Below are positions 44,901 to 52,838 of a DNA stretch of 64,000 bases, piece by piece. Position 1 is the first letter of the stretch. Each line of letters starts with the position of its first letter. The position numbers and the translations under genes are program-made. The notes beneath the pieces are model-generated. The model did not search any database. It saw only the letters and a program-made list of their open reading frames with translations, and had not been told where the DNA came from. The stretch lies in contig JANQKF010000038.1 of assembly GCA_028281285.1 (NCBI GenBank), forward strand, positions 61,570 through 125,569. The letters run 5' to 3'. This DNA comes from Cyclobacteriaceae bacterium (GTDB lineage: Bacteria; Bacteroidota; Bacteroidia; Cytophagales; Cyclobacteriaceae).

Positions 44901-45115
44901 CGAAGTCAAATGCCTTGAGACTGGCAAAACTCTCCTATTTACAAAACACGGATGAACTCGGAGGGCATCCGTATTACTGGTCACACGTCATAGTAAGCGG
45001 AAATAACCAACCTATAGTGAGAAGCAGCAGACTTTGGGTTTACATCTTATTCGTTGCCATTGGCATGACTATTTTCATAAGATCAAGAATGAAAACGACA
45101 CATTTGACCAGCTAG
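41975..45115 (+). CDS. Exported TPR-CHAT protease homologue 1
   Basis: A 1046-residue protein. The start is ATG 41975, which begins a signal peptide (MKRLLHLILCFALATYIAHG); a GTG at 41945 would put 10 residues before it. Residues about 25-500 are tetratricopeptide-like repeats (for example ALAYDNLGNLNNVLGRPSKAITFF). A helical linker follows, then a CHAT domain at about 640-1010. The caspase-like dyad is intact: His872 in HFASHG and Cys920 in SACNTG. The C-terminus has one membrane helix (LWVYILFVAIGMTIFI) and a short basic tail. Signal plus anchor predict a periplasm-facing protease, unlike the cytoplasmic TPR-CHAT of type III-E CRISPR. Targets are unknown. Confidence 0.85.
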   Translation: MKRLLHLILCFALATYIAHGQEKADSLFQKAREYSSSRKPDSAIELFRLARIEYSKESNLTKALICDIYIADELTEKRQYNESISLLDSVISVSTKQNLEQGEVLFLAFRYRGRAQEFKGQLDFALQSYDSAMSHAYETDTERGQIRIAQLYRNIAIAHANNQNLVKAEGYFDQVRQIYDSLDLKTPQRALAYDNLGNLNNVLGRPSKAITFFNRAKEIYDEIGEDYNTYQIAFLYHNIGNSYRLLELPEASIEYMEESVRIMKELNRNSPYLPMALRNLGGSYAKIDAHDKQLEVSQEALRISLANYGKEHTETAQSYYYLGNAYGSIGQHRKAIDYQNTVIDIYKTLGGGGYNSVNLAFAIFQLGTSLYDLGEIDPGLEKMSEAVQLFTTTFNGLGYEPTQHANYLGNDFLEVNQLDSALKYFQEALKANSRTFDNSDYLINPKAGDAVHPYEQFISITGKAKALEAKYHQDNDQKWLHHAFDMTQSADSLTAALRELPLLLSDQLKTSELVSESATLTIRICHLLFELTGDKNYARTAFLSMEKNKASNILSNLNISENNQLDVPDSLLLEEKEFVSSLSYLETEIHKEKVEKQYRDSSKVDFLENELFKLRTKRESLIQHLKENYPSYFSVKYDHLYLGIKQVQDQIIDRNELLINYHLGDRNLYSIQIDKTGFRFYKSPIDSQFKNNLTDFLESLETPSTNDKDLQTFKNFSMGFLNVMIPEESRLETFERLTIIPDGILNLLPFEVLTKSHEGEINNFASLPYLIKDHSIRYGLSATLLGKQEELKRESGKTKVLAFAPVYNQENAQLPNTIDTVRSGLGILSYTQTEVKNISEYFETTTLLGKEATEAQFREKGTAYDVIHFASHGLLDEENPLFSKLVFSPYSVDSINDGFLNVREVLGLKIPAEMVVLSACNTGAGEVISGEGVQSISSGFFYAGAKSLALTLWTANDESTTLLMDSYYKNLEEGKPKSNALRLAKLSYLQNTDELGGHPYYWSHVIVSGNNQPIVRSSRLWVYILFVAIGMTIFIRSRMKTTHLTS

Positions 45116-45298
45116 CCCTTAGATCTTTAATGAATATCAATGGTTTACAAGCTCTTCGCCAAACTCGTCAAGCCTGGCAAATTCATAATCTTTGTGGTTT
45201 TAATGTATTTCGGACAGATATTTGCGGTAAAAGTTCCGGTGAAGGCCCTGGATAGGAAAAAATTCGGGTCTAACCTTTCTAAAGCAACCTTAGATGTA

Positions 45299-48200
45299 AT
45301 GAAGTACAAGCTGCTCCTCTTAATGTTGGCCCTTCCCGTCCACCTATTTTCTCAACAGAATGAAATATCAGGTGACTCACTTTACAAAATTGGGAGATCG
45401 TATCAGAATGTAATGAACGCTGATAGTGCCATTTACTATTTCAATCTTAGCGAAAAAGCTTTCAAAAAGGAGGGCAAACTTCGAGAACTCTATAAGTCCA
45501 AAACCTCGAAAGCATGGCAGTTCTATGCTTATGGCAAATTCGACAGATCAATTCAGATATTAGACACTGTAATAAGCGAAGGAGAAGAGCACATTACACC
45601 ACTTGACCTGGGAATCGCCATTCGGGTAAAGGCGGATGTTTATACCTGGATCGGAGAATATGAAAAAGCCGCGAATGCAATTGAACTGGCTGTTGAAAAA
45701 ATAGGCGATTCAGAAGATCCTCAAGTCCTAAGGGCAAAAGTAGGGGCAATCCAAGCATTGGGAAATCTGAGAACCAGACAAGCACTTTACTCAGAGGCCG
45801 TTGAAGCCTACGAAAGAGCACTGGTCATTTCAGAGAAGCTTCCGAGAAAACAAAATACCTCTTACCAGCTTTATCATAACATTGGTCAAAATCTGATCCG
45901 TATTGGAAAGTTAAGTAAGGCACTCGAATACGAACGCAAAGCTGAAAAATCAACGAAAGAATTACTCGATGAACCGGAGTTCAATTTGGTAATCGTGTAT
46001 GACGGAATAGGTCAGATCTACCGCCAACTTGGGCGACATAGTCAGGCATTAAGCTATTTGAATCGGGCACGAACCATCAGACGGGCTAATGCTCATCAGA
46101 ACGTTGACCTGTTTGCCACGCTCATCACACTAGGTCAAACGCATCAAGACCTGGGAGAATATGACCTGGCCGATACATATTATCAAGAGGCACTAGAGAT
46201 AGCACTTAACAGTTTCGGTTATTATAGCCTGAAGTCTGGCGATGCCCACACTTCTTTGGCCAGCCTTGCCGCTCAGAAAGGAGAGACAGAATCCGCGTAC
46301 AACTTATACAAAACTGCCTTGAATATTTATGCAAAATCAGGTGAAAAAGAGAGTGACGGTCAGATTAACACATTGTACAGATTAGGAGATTTTCAACTAT
46401 CCCAAGGAAATACCGAAGGGTTTGAGAATCTGAAAGAGGCAGCAAGATTATCCCACAAATTTTCGGGTGGAAAAGGTTCTGTCACCAGTCATTATTATAC
46501 CTCTTTGGCTGACAATTATCTTGACTACAATAGCATGGATTCGGCCATTTATTATTTCGATCTGGCAATGACAAGCAACTCCAACCCTGGGTCCGTCATG
46601 TCAGAAGATGATCCTGATTTCGAATCAAACGTACTTCATCCGGCAGATTATTTTCAGGCCTTAATCGGTAAGGCAAAGGCACTTCAAATTAAATATGAAG
46701 AATCAGGAAATTTCAGCAGTTTGAAAGAAGCGTTTGTAAACATTCAAAAGGCCAACGGGCTGACAGATGCTATCTTACAATCTCCACAAAACTCGGCTGA
46801 CAGATTAATGCATCGGCCATTGATTTCACAGGCTTTTAGACAGGGTCTAACTGTAGCCTATAACCTGTTTGAAGAAACCAATGATCCCAACTATCTGATT
46901 CAGGCTTTCACGTTTGGAGAAAAAAACAAATCCAACCTAATTCGATACAGTCTTAATGAACGTGAGGCGACCATAAAATTCGGAGTATCTGATTCATTGA
47001 TAAATCTGGAGCGGGATCTTCATATGGGCATTTCGTATTACAAAACGGAGGTCGCCAAACTAAGACTGGCAGATTCACCAGATCAAAAACTGATCGATAA
47101 CTATAATCTCAAAATTTTTGAACTAAACAACGAGCTTGAGGCGTTAATCGATCAATTCGAATCGAATTTTTCAGAGTATTATGAAGCAAAATATTCCGAT
47201 GAATTCATTTCAATAGAGGAAGCCCAAAGGTCAATAACCGACCCAAATGACCTAGTGATTCATTATAGCCTCAGTAATTCAAATCTCTACCTGTTCATGA
47301 TCTCAGAATCGGGCTTCAAAGCTGAAAAAAGGGTTTTAGATGACAGTTTACTTACAGAAATCAGGGTGTATATTGACCTGCTCACTGACCCAAATCGATC
47401 CGGCTCTGATCCAACTGAACTACTCCAAGGGAGTATAACACTTGCCCGAAAATTGCTGCCAGATTCCGAACTGTTGGCCCAATATTCTGACTTGATCATT
47501 ATTCCTGATGGTATTTTAGCTACACTGCCTTTTGAAACGCTTATACTTGAAGAAACACAAGAAAGTCCTGGCTTCAGCTCCTTACCCTATCTGATTCGAA
47601 CACATAATGTACAATATGCCAATTCGCTCACAGTCTTAAGCAGACAGCAAAACCCATCAACAACCTCCAGGATTGGGGAAGTCCTTGCTTTTGCACCTGT
47701 GTTTGAGGAGGATGGTTTAAAAAGCTACAGAGATCAGGATACAGTCAGACAAGGTTTGGGAATTCTGGCTTATACAACCACCGAGGTCGAGAGTATTGAA
47801 GAACATTTTGAAACAAGAGTTCTAAAAGGTCAGGAGGCCACTGAGAGGAATTTTCGTCAACTCAGCCCTGATTATTCCATAGTTCACATAGCCAGTCATG
47901 GTCTGGTCGATCAGGAAGATCCTATGTACTCGAAACTTGTTTTTTCTCCATATGGTAAAGATTCCATCAACGATGGATTCCTGAACTCTCACGAAGTCTT
48001 GAATCTTAACATTGATGCAGACATGGTAGTATTGAGTGCTTGTAATACAGGATCTGGAGAAATAATTTCTGGTGAAGGAGTTTTAGGCTTAGCCAGTAGT
48101 TTTTTCTACTCTGGTGCGAAGAGTCTTGCCATGTCACTTTGGACCGCCAATGACAAAAGCACTTCGGACATAATGGGCACTTTTTATGAGAATCTTGCAC

Positions 48201-48433
48201 TAAAGAGATCCAAATCTTCAGCCCTACGCGAAGCAAAATTGAAGTATCTGGAGGAATCAGACGACATTCGATCCCATCCTTACTATTGGGCGCATATGAT
48301 CGTTAATGGCAACAACGAACCCATAACCAGGCCAATCGATTATAAGACATATCTACTCATTACACTGGTGTTAGTTGCAGCATTAATTGTGGTGAAAAGA
48401 AGAAAGATTGTGTCTATTAGAGTTACTAATTAA
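45299..48433 (+). CDS. Exported TPR-CHAT protease homologue 2
   Basis: A 1044-residue paralogue of the preceding gene. The start is ATG 45299 (signal peptide MKYKLLLLMLALPVHLFSQQ); the frame stays open back to 45140, with a hydrophobic stretch there, so a longer form is possible. TPR-like repeats cover about 25-480, the CHAT domain about 630-1010 with His867 (HIASHG) and Cys915 (SACNTG), and a C-terminal membrane helix is followed by a basic tail (LLITLVLVAALIVVKRRK). The CHAT domains of the two proteins are clearly closely related by eye (FSPY, DSINDGFLN, VVLSACNTG, HPYYW are shared). The TPR parts diverge more. The gap to the first gene is 183 bases. Confidence 0.85.
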   Translation: MKYKLLLLMLALPVHLFSQQNEISGDSLYKIGRSYQNVMNADSAIYYFNLSEKAFKKEGKLRELYKSKTSKAWQFYAYGKFDRSIQILDTVISEGEEHITPLDLGIAIRVKADVYTWIGEYEKAANAIELAVEKIGDSEDPQVLRAKVGAIQALGNLRTRQALYSEAVEAYERALVISEKLPRKQNTSYQLYHNIGQNLIRIGKLSKALEYERKAEKSTKELLDEPEFNLVIVYDGIGQIYRQLGRHSQALSYLNRARTIRRANAHQNVDLFATLITLGQTHQDLGEYDLADTYYQEALEIALNSFGYYSLKSGDAHTSLASLAAQKGETESAYNLYKTALNIYAKSGEKESDGQINTLYRLGDFQLSQGNTEGFENLKEAARLSHKFSGGKGSVTSHYYTSLADNYLDYNSMDSAIYYFDLAMTSNSNPGSVMSEDDPDFESNVLHPADYFQALIGKAKALQIKYEESGNFSSLKEAFVNIQKANGLTDAILQSPQNSADRLMHRPLISQAFRQGLTVAYNLFEETNDPNYLIQAFTFGEKNKSNLIRYSLNEREATIKFGVSDSLINLERDLHMGISYYKTEVAKLRLADSPDQKLIDNYNLKIFELNNELEALIDQFESNFSEYYEAKYSDEFISIEEAQRSITDPNDLVIHYSLSNSNLYLFMISESGFKAEKRVLDDSLLTEIRVYIDLLTDPNRSGSDPTELLQGSITLARKLLPDSELLAQYSDLIIIPDGILATLPFETLILEETQESPGFSSLPYLIRTHNVQYANSLTVLSRQQNPSTTSRIGEVLAFAPVFEEDGLKSYRDQDTVRQGLGILAYTTTEVESIEEHFETRVLKGQEATERNFRQLSPDYSIVHIASHGLVDQEDPMYSKLVFSPYGKDSINDGFLNSHEVLNLNIDADMVVLSACNTGSGEIISGEGVLGLASSFFYSGAKSLAMSLWTANDKSTSDIMGTFYENLALKRSKSSALREAKLKYLEESDDIRSHPYYWAHMIVNGNNEPITRPIDYKTYLLITLVLVAALIVVKRRKIVSIRVTN

Positions 48434-48493
48434 GTTAACCACAGAGTATATCGAATTTCAAGGGAATTCGCTCTACAATGGTACCATGAACTC

Positions 48494-50038
48494 CTATAGT
48501 TTTCTAAGCAGGTTGTTGAGCGATGTGGTTTTGGTCAATTGATCATGCAGTTCATCAATTCGAACCCTTATTTGGCCTAGATCATCACGATCTCTGATGG
48601 TCACAGTATTATCTTCCAACGTCTGATGATCAACTGTTATACAATAGGGTGTACCAATAGCATCCTGCCGCCTGTAACGCTTCCCAATAGCGTCTTTTTC
48701 ATCGTATTGGCAATTAAAATCAAACTGTAGATCAGAAAGGATTTCTCTTGCTTTTTCTGGAAGACCATCTTTTCTCAAAAGAGGTAAGATTGCCACTTTA
48801 TATGGAGCAAGCGCAGCAGGTATTTTCATTACTGTCCGTTCACTACCATCCTCCAAAGTCTCCTCAGTATAGGAAGAAGATAGAACGGCCAGGAACATTC
48901 GATCCAAGCCGATAGAAGTCTCGACTACATAAGGAACATACGACTTATTCTCTGCTGGATCGAAGAATTGGAGCTTCTTGCCAGAGTATTCTTCATGGGC
49001 TTTAAGATCAAAATCCGTTCTTGAATGAATCCCCTCCAGTTCTTTGAATCCCATTGGGAAATTGAATTGTATATCTGCCGCTGCATTAGCGTAATGGGCC
49101 AAATTGATATGATCATGGAAACGATAATTCACCTCACCGAGCCCTAGTGCTTTATGCCAGGCAATTCGTTTTTCCTTCCAGGTTTCATACCATTGCATCT
49201 CTTCACCAGGCTTGACGAAGAATTGCATTTCCATTTGTTCAAACTCACGCATCCTGAAAATAAATTGTCGGGCAATGATCTCATTTCTAAAGGCCTTTCC
49301 AATTTGCGCAATCCCAAATGGGATTTTCATCCGACCAGTCTTCTGCACGTTCAAGAAATTAACAAAAATTCCTTGGGCAGTCTCGGGTCTTAAATAGATC
49401 TTGCTCGCTCCATCGGCTACAGAACCCAGTTCGGTAGAGAACATCAAATTAAATTGCCTGACATCGGTCCAGTTCTTTGATCCTGACACCGGATCAGCAA
49501 TCCCTAATTCTTCGATCAAAGCCTTGATGTCTCCCAAATCTCCCTCTTCAAGCCCCTTTCCGAGGCGATTGTTGATTTCGTCAATCTTCGTCTTATTTCT
49601 AAGCACATTGGGATTGGTAGCAAGGAATTGTTCTTTATCAAAGCTATCACCAAACCGCTTTTCTCCTTTAGCTACTTCTTTGTTGATCTTAGCTTCCAGT
49701 TTGGCCACGTAATCTTCAATAAGCACATCAGCACGATAGCGTTTTTTTGAGTCCTTATTGTCGATCAGGGGGTCGTTAAAAGCGTCAACATGACCTGAAG
49801 CTTTCCATGTAGTAGGGTGCATGAATATGGAGGCGTCAATACCCACAATATTCTCGTTCATTTGGACCATGGCCTTCCACCAATATTCTTTGATATTGTT
49901 TTTCAGCTCGGAGCCATTCTGACCATAATCATAAGCCGCTCCCAACCCATCGTAAATCTCACTTGAAGGAAAAATAAACCCATATTCCTTCGCATGCCCT
50001 GCAATTTTCTTGAGTAGATTATCGTCATTCTGTGCCAT
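48494..50038 (-). CDS. glyS: Glycyl-tRNA synthetase (single-chain type)
   Basis: Class II synthetase of the eukaryote/archaea-like homodimeric type that charges tRNA-Gly. The 514 residues begin with the EYGFIFPSSEIYDGLGAAYDYG region and contain class II motif 2 (FRNEIIARQFIFRMREFEQMEMQFF) and motif 3 (ETSIGLDRMFLAVL). The C-terminal anticodon-binding domain starts near 400 (PYKVAILPLLRKDG). This is the form found in Bacteroidota; the two-chain alpha/beta form is absent. A -7 box lies 5 bases before its ATG. It converges on the CHAT operon. Confidence 0.95.
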   Translation of the reverse strand: MAQNDDNLLKKIAGHAKEYGFIFPSSEIYDGLGAAYDYGQNGSELKNNIKEYWWKAMVQMNENIVGIDASIFMHPTTWKASGHVDAFNDPLIDNKDSKKRYRADVLIEDYVAKLEAKINKEVAKGEKRFGDSFDKEQFLATNPNVLRNKTKIDEINNRLGKGLEEGDLGDIKALIEELGIADPVSGSKNWTDVRQFNLMFSTELGSVADGASKIYLRPETAQGIFVNFLNVQKTGRMKIPFGIAQIGKAFRNEIIARQFIFRMREFEQMEMQFFVKPGEEMQWYETWKEKRIAWHKALGLGEVNYRFHDHINLAHYANAAADIQFNFPMGFKELEGIHSRTDFDLKAHEEYSGKKLQFFDPAENKSYVPYVVETSIGLDRMFLAVLSSSYTEETLEDGSERTVMKIPAALAPYKVAILPLLRKDGLPEKAREILSDLQFDFNCQYDEKDAIGKRYRRQDAIGTPYCITVDHQTLEDNTVTIRDRDDLGQIRVRIDELHDQLTKTTSLNNLLRKL

Positions 50039-50042
50039 GCCG

Positions 50043-50050
50043 CAAAGATA
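50043..50050 (-). promoter_or_regulatory. Candidate -7 box for glyS
   Basis: On the minus strand TATCTTTG (50050-50043) exactly matches TAnnTTTG and is followed by CGGC and the glyS ATG, so the transcript would be almost leaderless. No clear TTTG lies 19 bases upstream. Confidence 0.5.
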
Positions 50051-50186
50051 TGTAAAAGACCTTCTACAACTAAAAACTCTGATTTAAAATTGAAAATGAG
50101 TTTTTTGGTCACATTATTGCTAAACCCATCACTATCAGGGTAGTCTAAATACGGGATTGTCTATCTTTAACGGGCATTAAGAGGGA

Positions 50187-50726
50187 ATGAATTCAAAAAT
50201 CAAGTATGGGTTGTTAGTTGCCATCCTTGTTGTGGGTGGCATTGTCGGCTATAACTATTATTCCCTATACCAAACCAAAAAGTACAGTCCTGCAGATAAG
50301 GCAATCTATGAAACATCGGAGATTTACATGGAGGTGGATTATTGTCGACCGAGCAAAGCAGGCAGAGAAATATTCGGTGATCTGGTGCCTTATGGGCGAT
50401 GGTGGCGTACAGGTGCCAACGAGCCCACACAAATTGAGTTGACCAGAGATATTTCCTTTTCAAGTGGTACCTTAAAAGCCGGGCTTTATTCGCTTGTGAC
50501 TATTCCGGAGTCCGACTCATGGACCATCATTTTCAATAACAGAATTCCTGATTGGGGGACCTACTATTATCCAAAAGATGATGAACTGCGTGTTATTGCA
50601 CCTGTTGAATCATTGCCCGTTCCAGTGGAACAGTTCACCATCGATTTTACAGAAGTGGATGGCAGCCCAATAATAATTTTTGCCTGGGATCTTGTTAAGG
50701 TATCTCTTCCTTTTGAGGTACGATAA
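50187..50726 (+). CDS. DUF2911 protein
   Basis: A 179-residue protein with one N-terminal membrane helix (YGLLVAILVVGGIVGYNYY), which may be an uncleaved anchor. The rest shows the DUF2911 pattern: VDYCRPSKAGREIFG, YGRWWRTGANEPTQIEL, LKAGLYSLVTIPE and WTIIFN. Proteins of this family are frequent in Bacteroidota and of unknown function; a beta-rich periplasmic fold is likely. TATCTTTA at 50162-50169 could be a weak -7 box. It is divergent from glyS and precedes the LTxxQ-like gene by 95 bases. Confidence 0.85.
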   Translation: MNSKIKYGLLVAILVVGGIVGYNYYSLYQTKKYSPADKAIYETSEIYMEVDYCRPSKAGREIFGDLVPYGRWWRTGANEPTQIELTRDISFSSGTLKAGLYSLVTIPESDSWTIIFNNRIPDWGTYYYPKDDELRVIAPVESLPVPVEQFTIDFTEVDGSPIIIFAWDLVKVSLPFEVR

Positions 50727-50821
50727 TTCTCCCCTAGAGAATTTCATTTCCGAAAAAAAATTCACGTTCACTAAACCTTTGATGATCAGTAGCATCCAAG
50801 AGACAACAAATTATTACGAAG

Positions 50822-51373
50822 ATGAAGTCATTAAAATATATCATAGGAATAGTGAGTATGCTGGCGATAACTACTGTCTCCATAGCTCAAGACAAAACAC
50901 TTCTTCAAACTGAAGTGATGGCCAAGCAGCTTGGTCTGACTGACAAACAAAAGGAGGATCTGGACAAGGAATTGAAAGCTTCAAGAGCAGAACGAGAGGA
51001 AATGCAAAAGAAGTTAAAGGCCTTTCATGAAGAGATAAAAAGGGATGCCTTTTTGAAACGTGAAGCAAGGGATGAAAAACTCAAGTCCATCCTTTCTGAG
51101 GAACAATATGCCAAGTTTCAGGAAATGAGAAAGAAAAATGTAGTCAGACAGCGTATGAATAAACAAGGGCAAAAAAGACCACAGATATATGGCCGTCAGC
51201 AAGGACAGAGAGGCAATCAACAAGGAAGGGTTCGCCAGCAATTCCAGCAGCGTGAAATGGCCCAAAGAAGGTTCATGCAGATGCTAGGCGATACTCCCGA
51301 GGAACGTCAAGCTATGATGAAGAAGTTTCAAGAATTCCTAAAACAGGAAAAGGAAAAAAAAGAAGGTAACTAG
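50822..51373 (+). CDS. Small periplasmic helical protein, LTxxQ/Spy-like
   Basis: A 183-residue protein with a signal peptide (MKSLKYIIGIVSMLAITTVSIAQ). The mature part is nearly all helix and highly charged: LGLTDKQKEDLDKEL, an LTxxQ-like motif, and ILSEEQYAKFQEMRKK, a second such motif. The tail (about 110-183) is rich in Arg, Gln and Gly (GRQQGQRGNQQGRVRQQ). Proteins with two LTxxQ motifs include the periplasmic chaperone Spy and CpxP, but many Bacteroidota homologues are uncharacterised. The gene ends 45 bases before a strong terminator. Confidence 0.75.
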   Translation: MKSLKYIIGIVSMLAITTVSIAQDKTLLQTEVMAKQLGLTDKQKEDLDKELKASRAEREEMQKKLKAFHEEIKRDAFLKREARDEKLKSILSEEQYAKFQEMRKKNVVRQRMNKQGQKRPQIYGRQQGQRGNQQGRVRQQFQQREMAQRRFMQMLGDTPEERQAMMKKFQEFLKQEKEKKEGN

Positions 51374-51417
51374 TCTTGTTTGTTGGCTGTTGATTTAGGT
51401 AGATAGATGCAGCTACG

Positions 51418-51447
51418 GGCCCCGAATTTCTTCGGGGCCTTTTTATT
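51418..51447. terminator. Strong intrinsic terminator
   Basis: GGCCCCGAA (51418-51426) pairs perfectly with TTCGGGGCC (51431-51439) around TTTC, followed by TTTTTATTT. It ends the LTxxQ-like transcript. The stop codon of the convergent amidohydrolase gene lies inside its T-run. Confidence 0.9.
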
Positions 51448-52804
51448 TCCAATCCTTCTCATTTCTCGGGCCCATTTTCCGCTCCACCGCTTTTAATAAC
51501 CTTTTAGGGTCAAACTCCTCTCCACCCTTCACCACTCTGAGGACATTTCGAGTGTTTTTGATATCGTCCAAAGGATTTCCTTCTATGACAAATAGATCAG
51601 CGAATTTGCCAACTTCAATACTTCCAAGTTTGTCTTCAATTTGAAGGGCATCTGCTCCATTGATTGTTGCAATCCTAAGTACATCAGCGTTCGGAATACC
51701 AATTGCGTTGAGTGCCTCCATTTCTCTATGAGCACTAAATCCGGCTATATATTCACCCACCGAAGGATGATCTGTGCCCATCGTAATCTTCCCCCCTTTA
51801 TCGAAATACTTTTTCAATGTTTTCTTCTTCACATCGAAGATCTTTTGAAACATATCCAGTTTTTGCCTTGTGCCTGAAGTAAGTTCTTCGGAGTAATTGG
51901 TCAGGTATTTCCTTTCTTCATGCCAATAGTCATAGAATTCTTCCCGATGCCCATAATATCCATAGGCCGTCAATGTGGCATCGAAATAGACATTGTTCTT
52001 GATGAATAGATCAATTTGTTCTTCAACGGCCGGATCGTCCGGGTCAAGATCTTGAAGGGTCGCATAAGCGCTCTGTGACTTAGGTAGTGCATCCCCACCC
52101 AGAAAATGCTCGATTCGATCTATCCCCATTTCTATAGCATCACGCGGGTTCACCGTCTCCCTGAATCCCGATCCAAGATGTGCCGTAACAGTAAGTCCGT
52201 GTTTGTGTGCCCTTTCAATTAGCGCCTTGAGTTGATCGGGTTTTATTCCTTTGGCTTTAAAGCCAGCCACTCCCAGTTCTGCCCATTTGTCCACTCTGGC
52301 ATAGATTTGTTCCGCTGTCATTTCAGGATCCCAACCAGGAAAAGCAGTTCCAAAATAAGGGCCTGAATTGTGAATTCTTGGGCCGACCTTCTCACCGCGG
52401 TTGATCGCCTTTCGTGCCTCCATCATTTTCTCTGGCTCTATTTCACCTGCCGGGAAAGTAGACGTAACTCCGTTAGCAAGAAAGATTGAGGGATTGGCCT
52501 CCACCTCATCTTTACGCACACCATCGAATGTCACTCTATAGTGCGCATGCAAATCAAAAATCCCGGGTAGAATATATTGATTGTCTGTTAATCGAATTCT
52601 TTCGAAACCCCGTGCATTACGAAGGTTGGAATTAACACCCACAAACTTTCCACTCTTTACAACAATTCCCTGGTTAGGTATCATTTCCCCAGATTCGACA
52701 TCAAAATAATGGCCACCGGTTATATAGAGATCTTGGGCGCTCACCATTGTAGCGACCAACATCAGAAAAGCGATGATTTTAATTGGATTAGCCAACTTTT
52801 TCAT
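51443..52804 (-). CDS. Exported amidohydrolase, imidazolonepropionase-like
   Basis: A 453-residue metal-dependent hydrolase. The start at 52804 gives a signal peptide (MKKLANPIKIIAFLMLVATMVSAQ); a longer frame to 52849 would overlap the antiporter gene. Metal ligands are visible: HAH in FDLHAHYRV near 85, His in VTAHLGSGF, His in RIEHFLGG and Asp in MGTDHPS. C-terminal segments (GKFADLFVIEGNPLDDIKN) are typical of the amidohydrolase superfamily. The substrate is unknown; relatives act on dipeptides or imidazolonepropionate. It is downstream of the antiporter gene with 34 bases between. Confidence 0.88.
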   Translation of the reverse strand: MKKLANPIKIIAFLMLVATMVSAQDLYITGGHYFDVESGEMIPNQGIVVKSGKFVGVNSNLRNARGFERIRLTDNQYILPGIFDLHAHYRVTFDGVRKDEVEANPSIFLANGVTSTFPAGEIEPEKMMEARKAINRGEKVGPRIHNSGPYFGTAFPGWDPEMTAEQIYARVDKWAELGVAGFKAKGIKPDQLKALIERAHKHGLTVTAHLGSGFRETVNPRDAIEMGIDRIEHFLGGDALPKSQSAYATLQDLDPDDPAVEEQIDLFIKNNVYFDATLTAYGYYGHREEFYDYWHEERKYLTNYSEELTSGTRQKLDMFQKIFDVKKKTLKKYFDKGGKITMGTDHPSVGEYIAGFSAHREMEALNAIGIPNADVLRIATINGADALQIEDKLGSIEVGKFADLFVIEGNPLDDIKNTRNVLRVVKGGEEFDPKRLLKAVERKMGPRNEKDWK

Positions 52805-52838
52805 AGCAGAAAATATGAGAATGATTAAATATAGGCCA

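Noticed and set aside
45140..45298. N-terminal extension of the second CHAT protein or a separate small membrane peptide
   Set aside because: The ATG at 45299 starts a normal signal peptide like that of the first CHAT protein. The extension would place a second hydrophobic segment before it. It is kept only as an alternative start.
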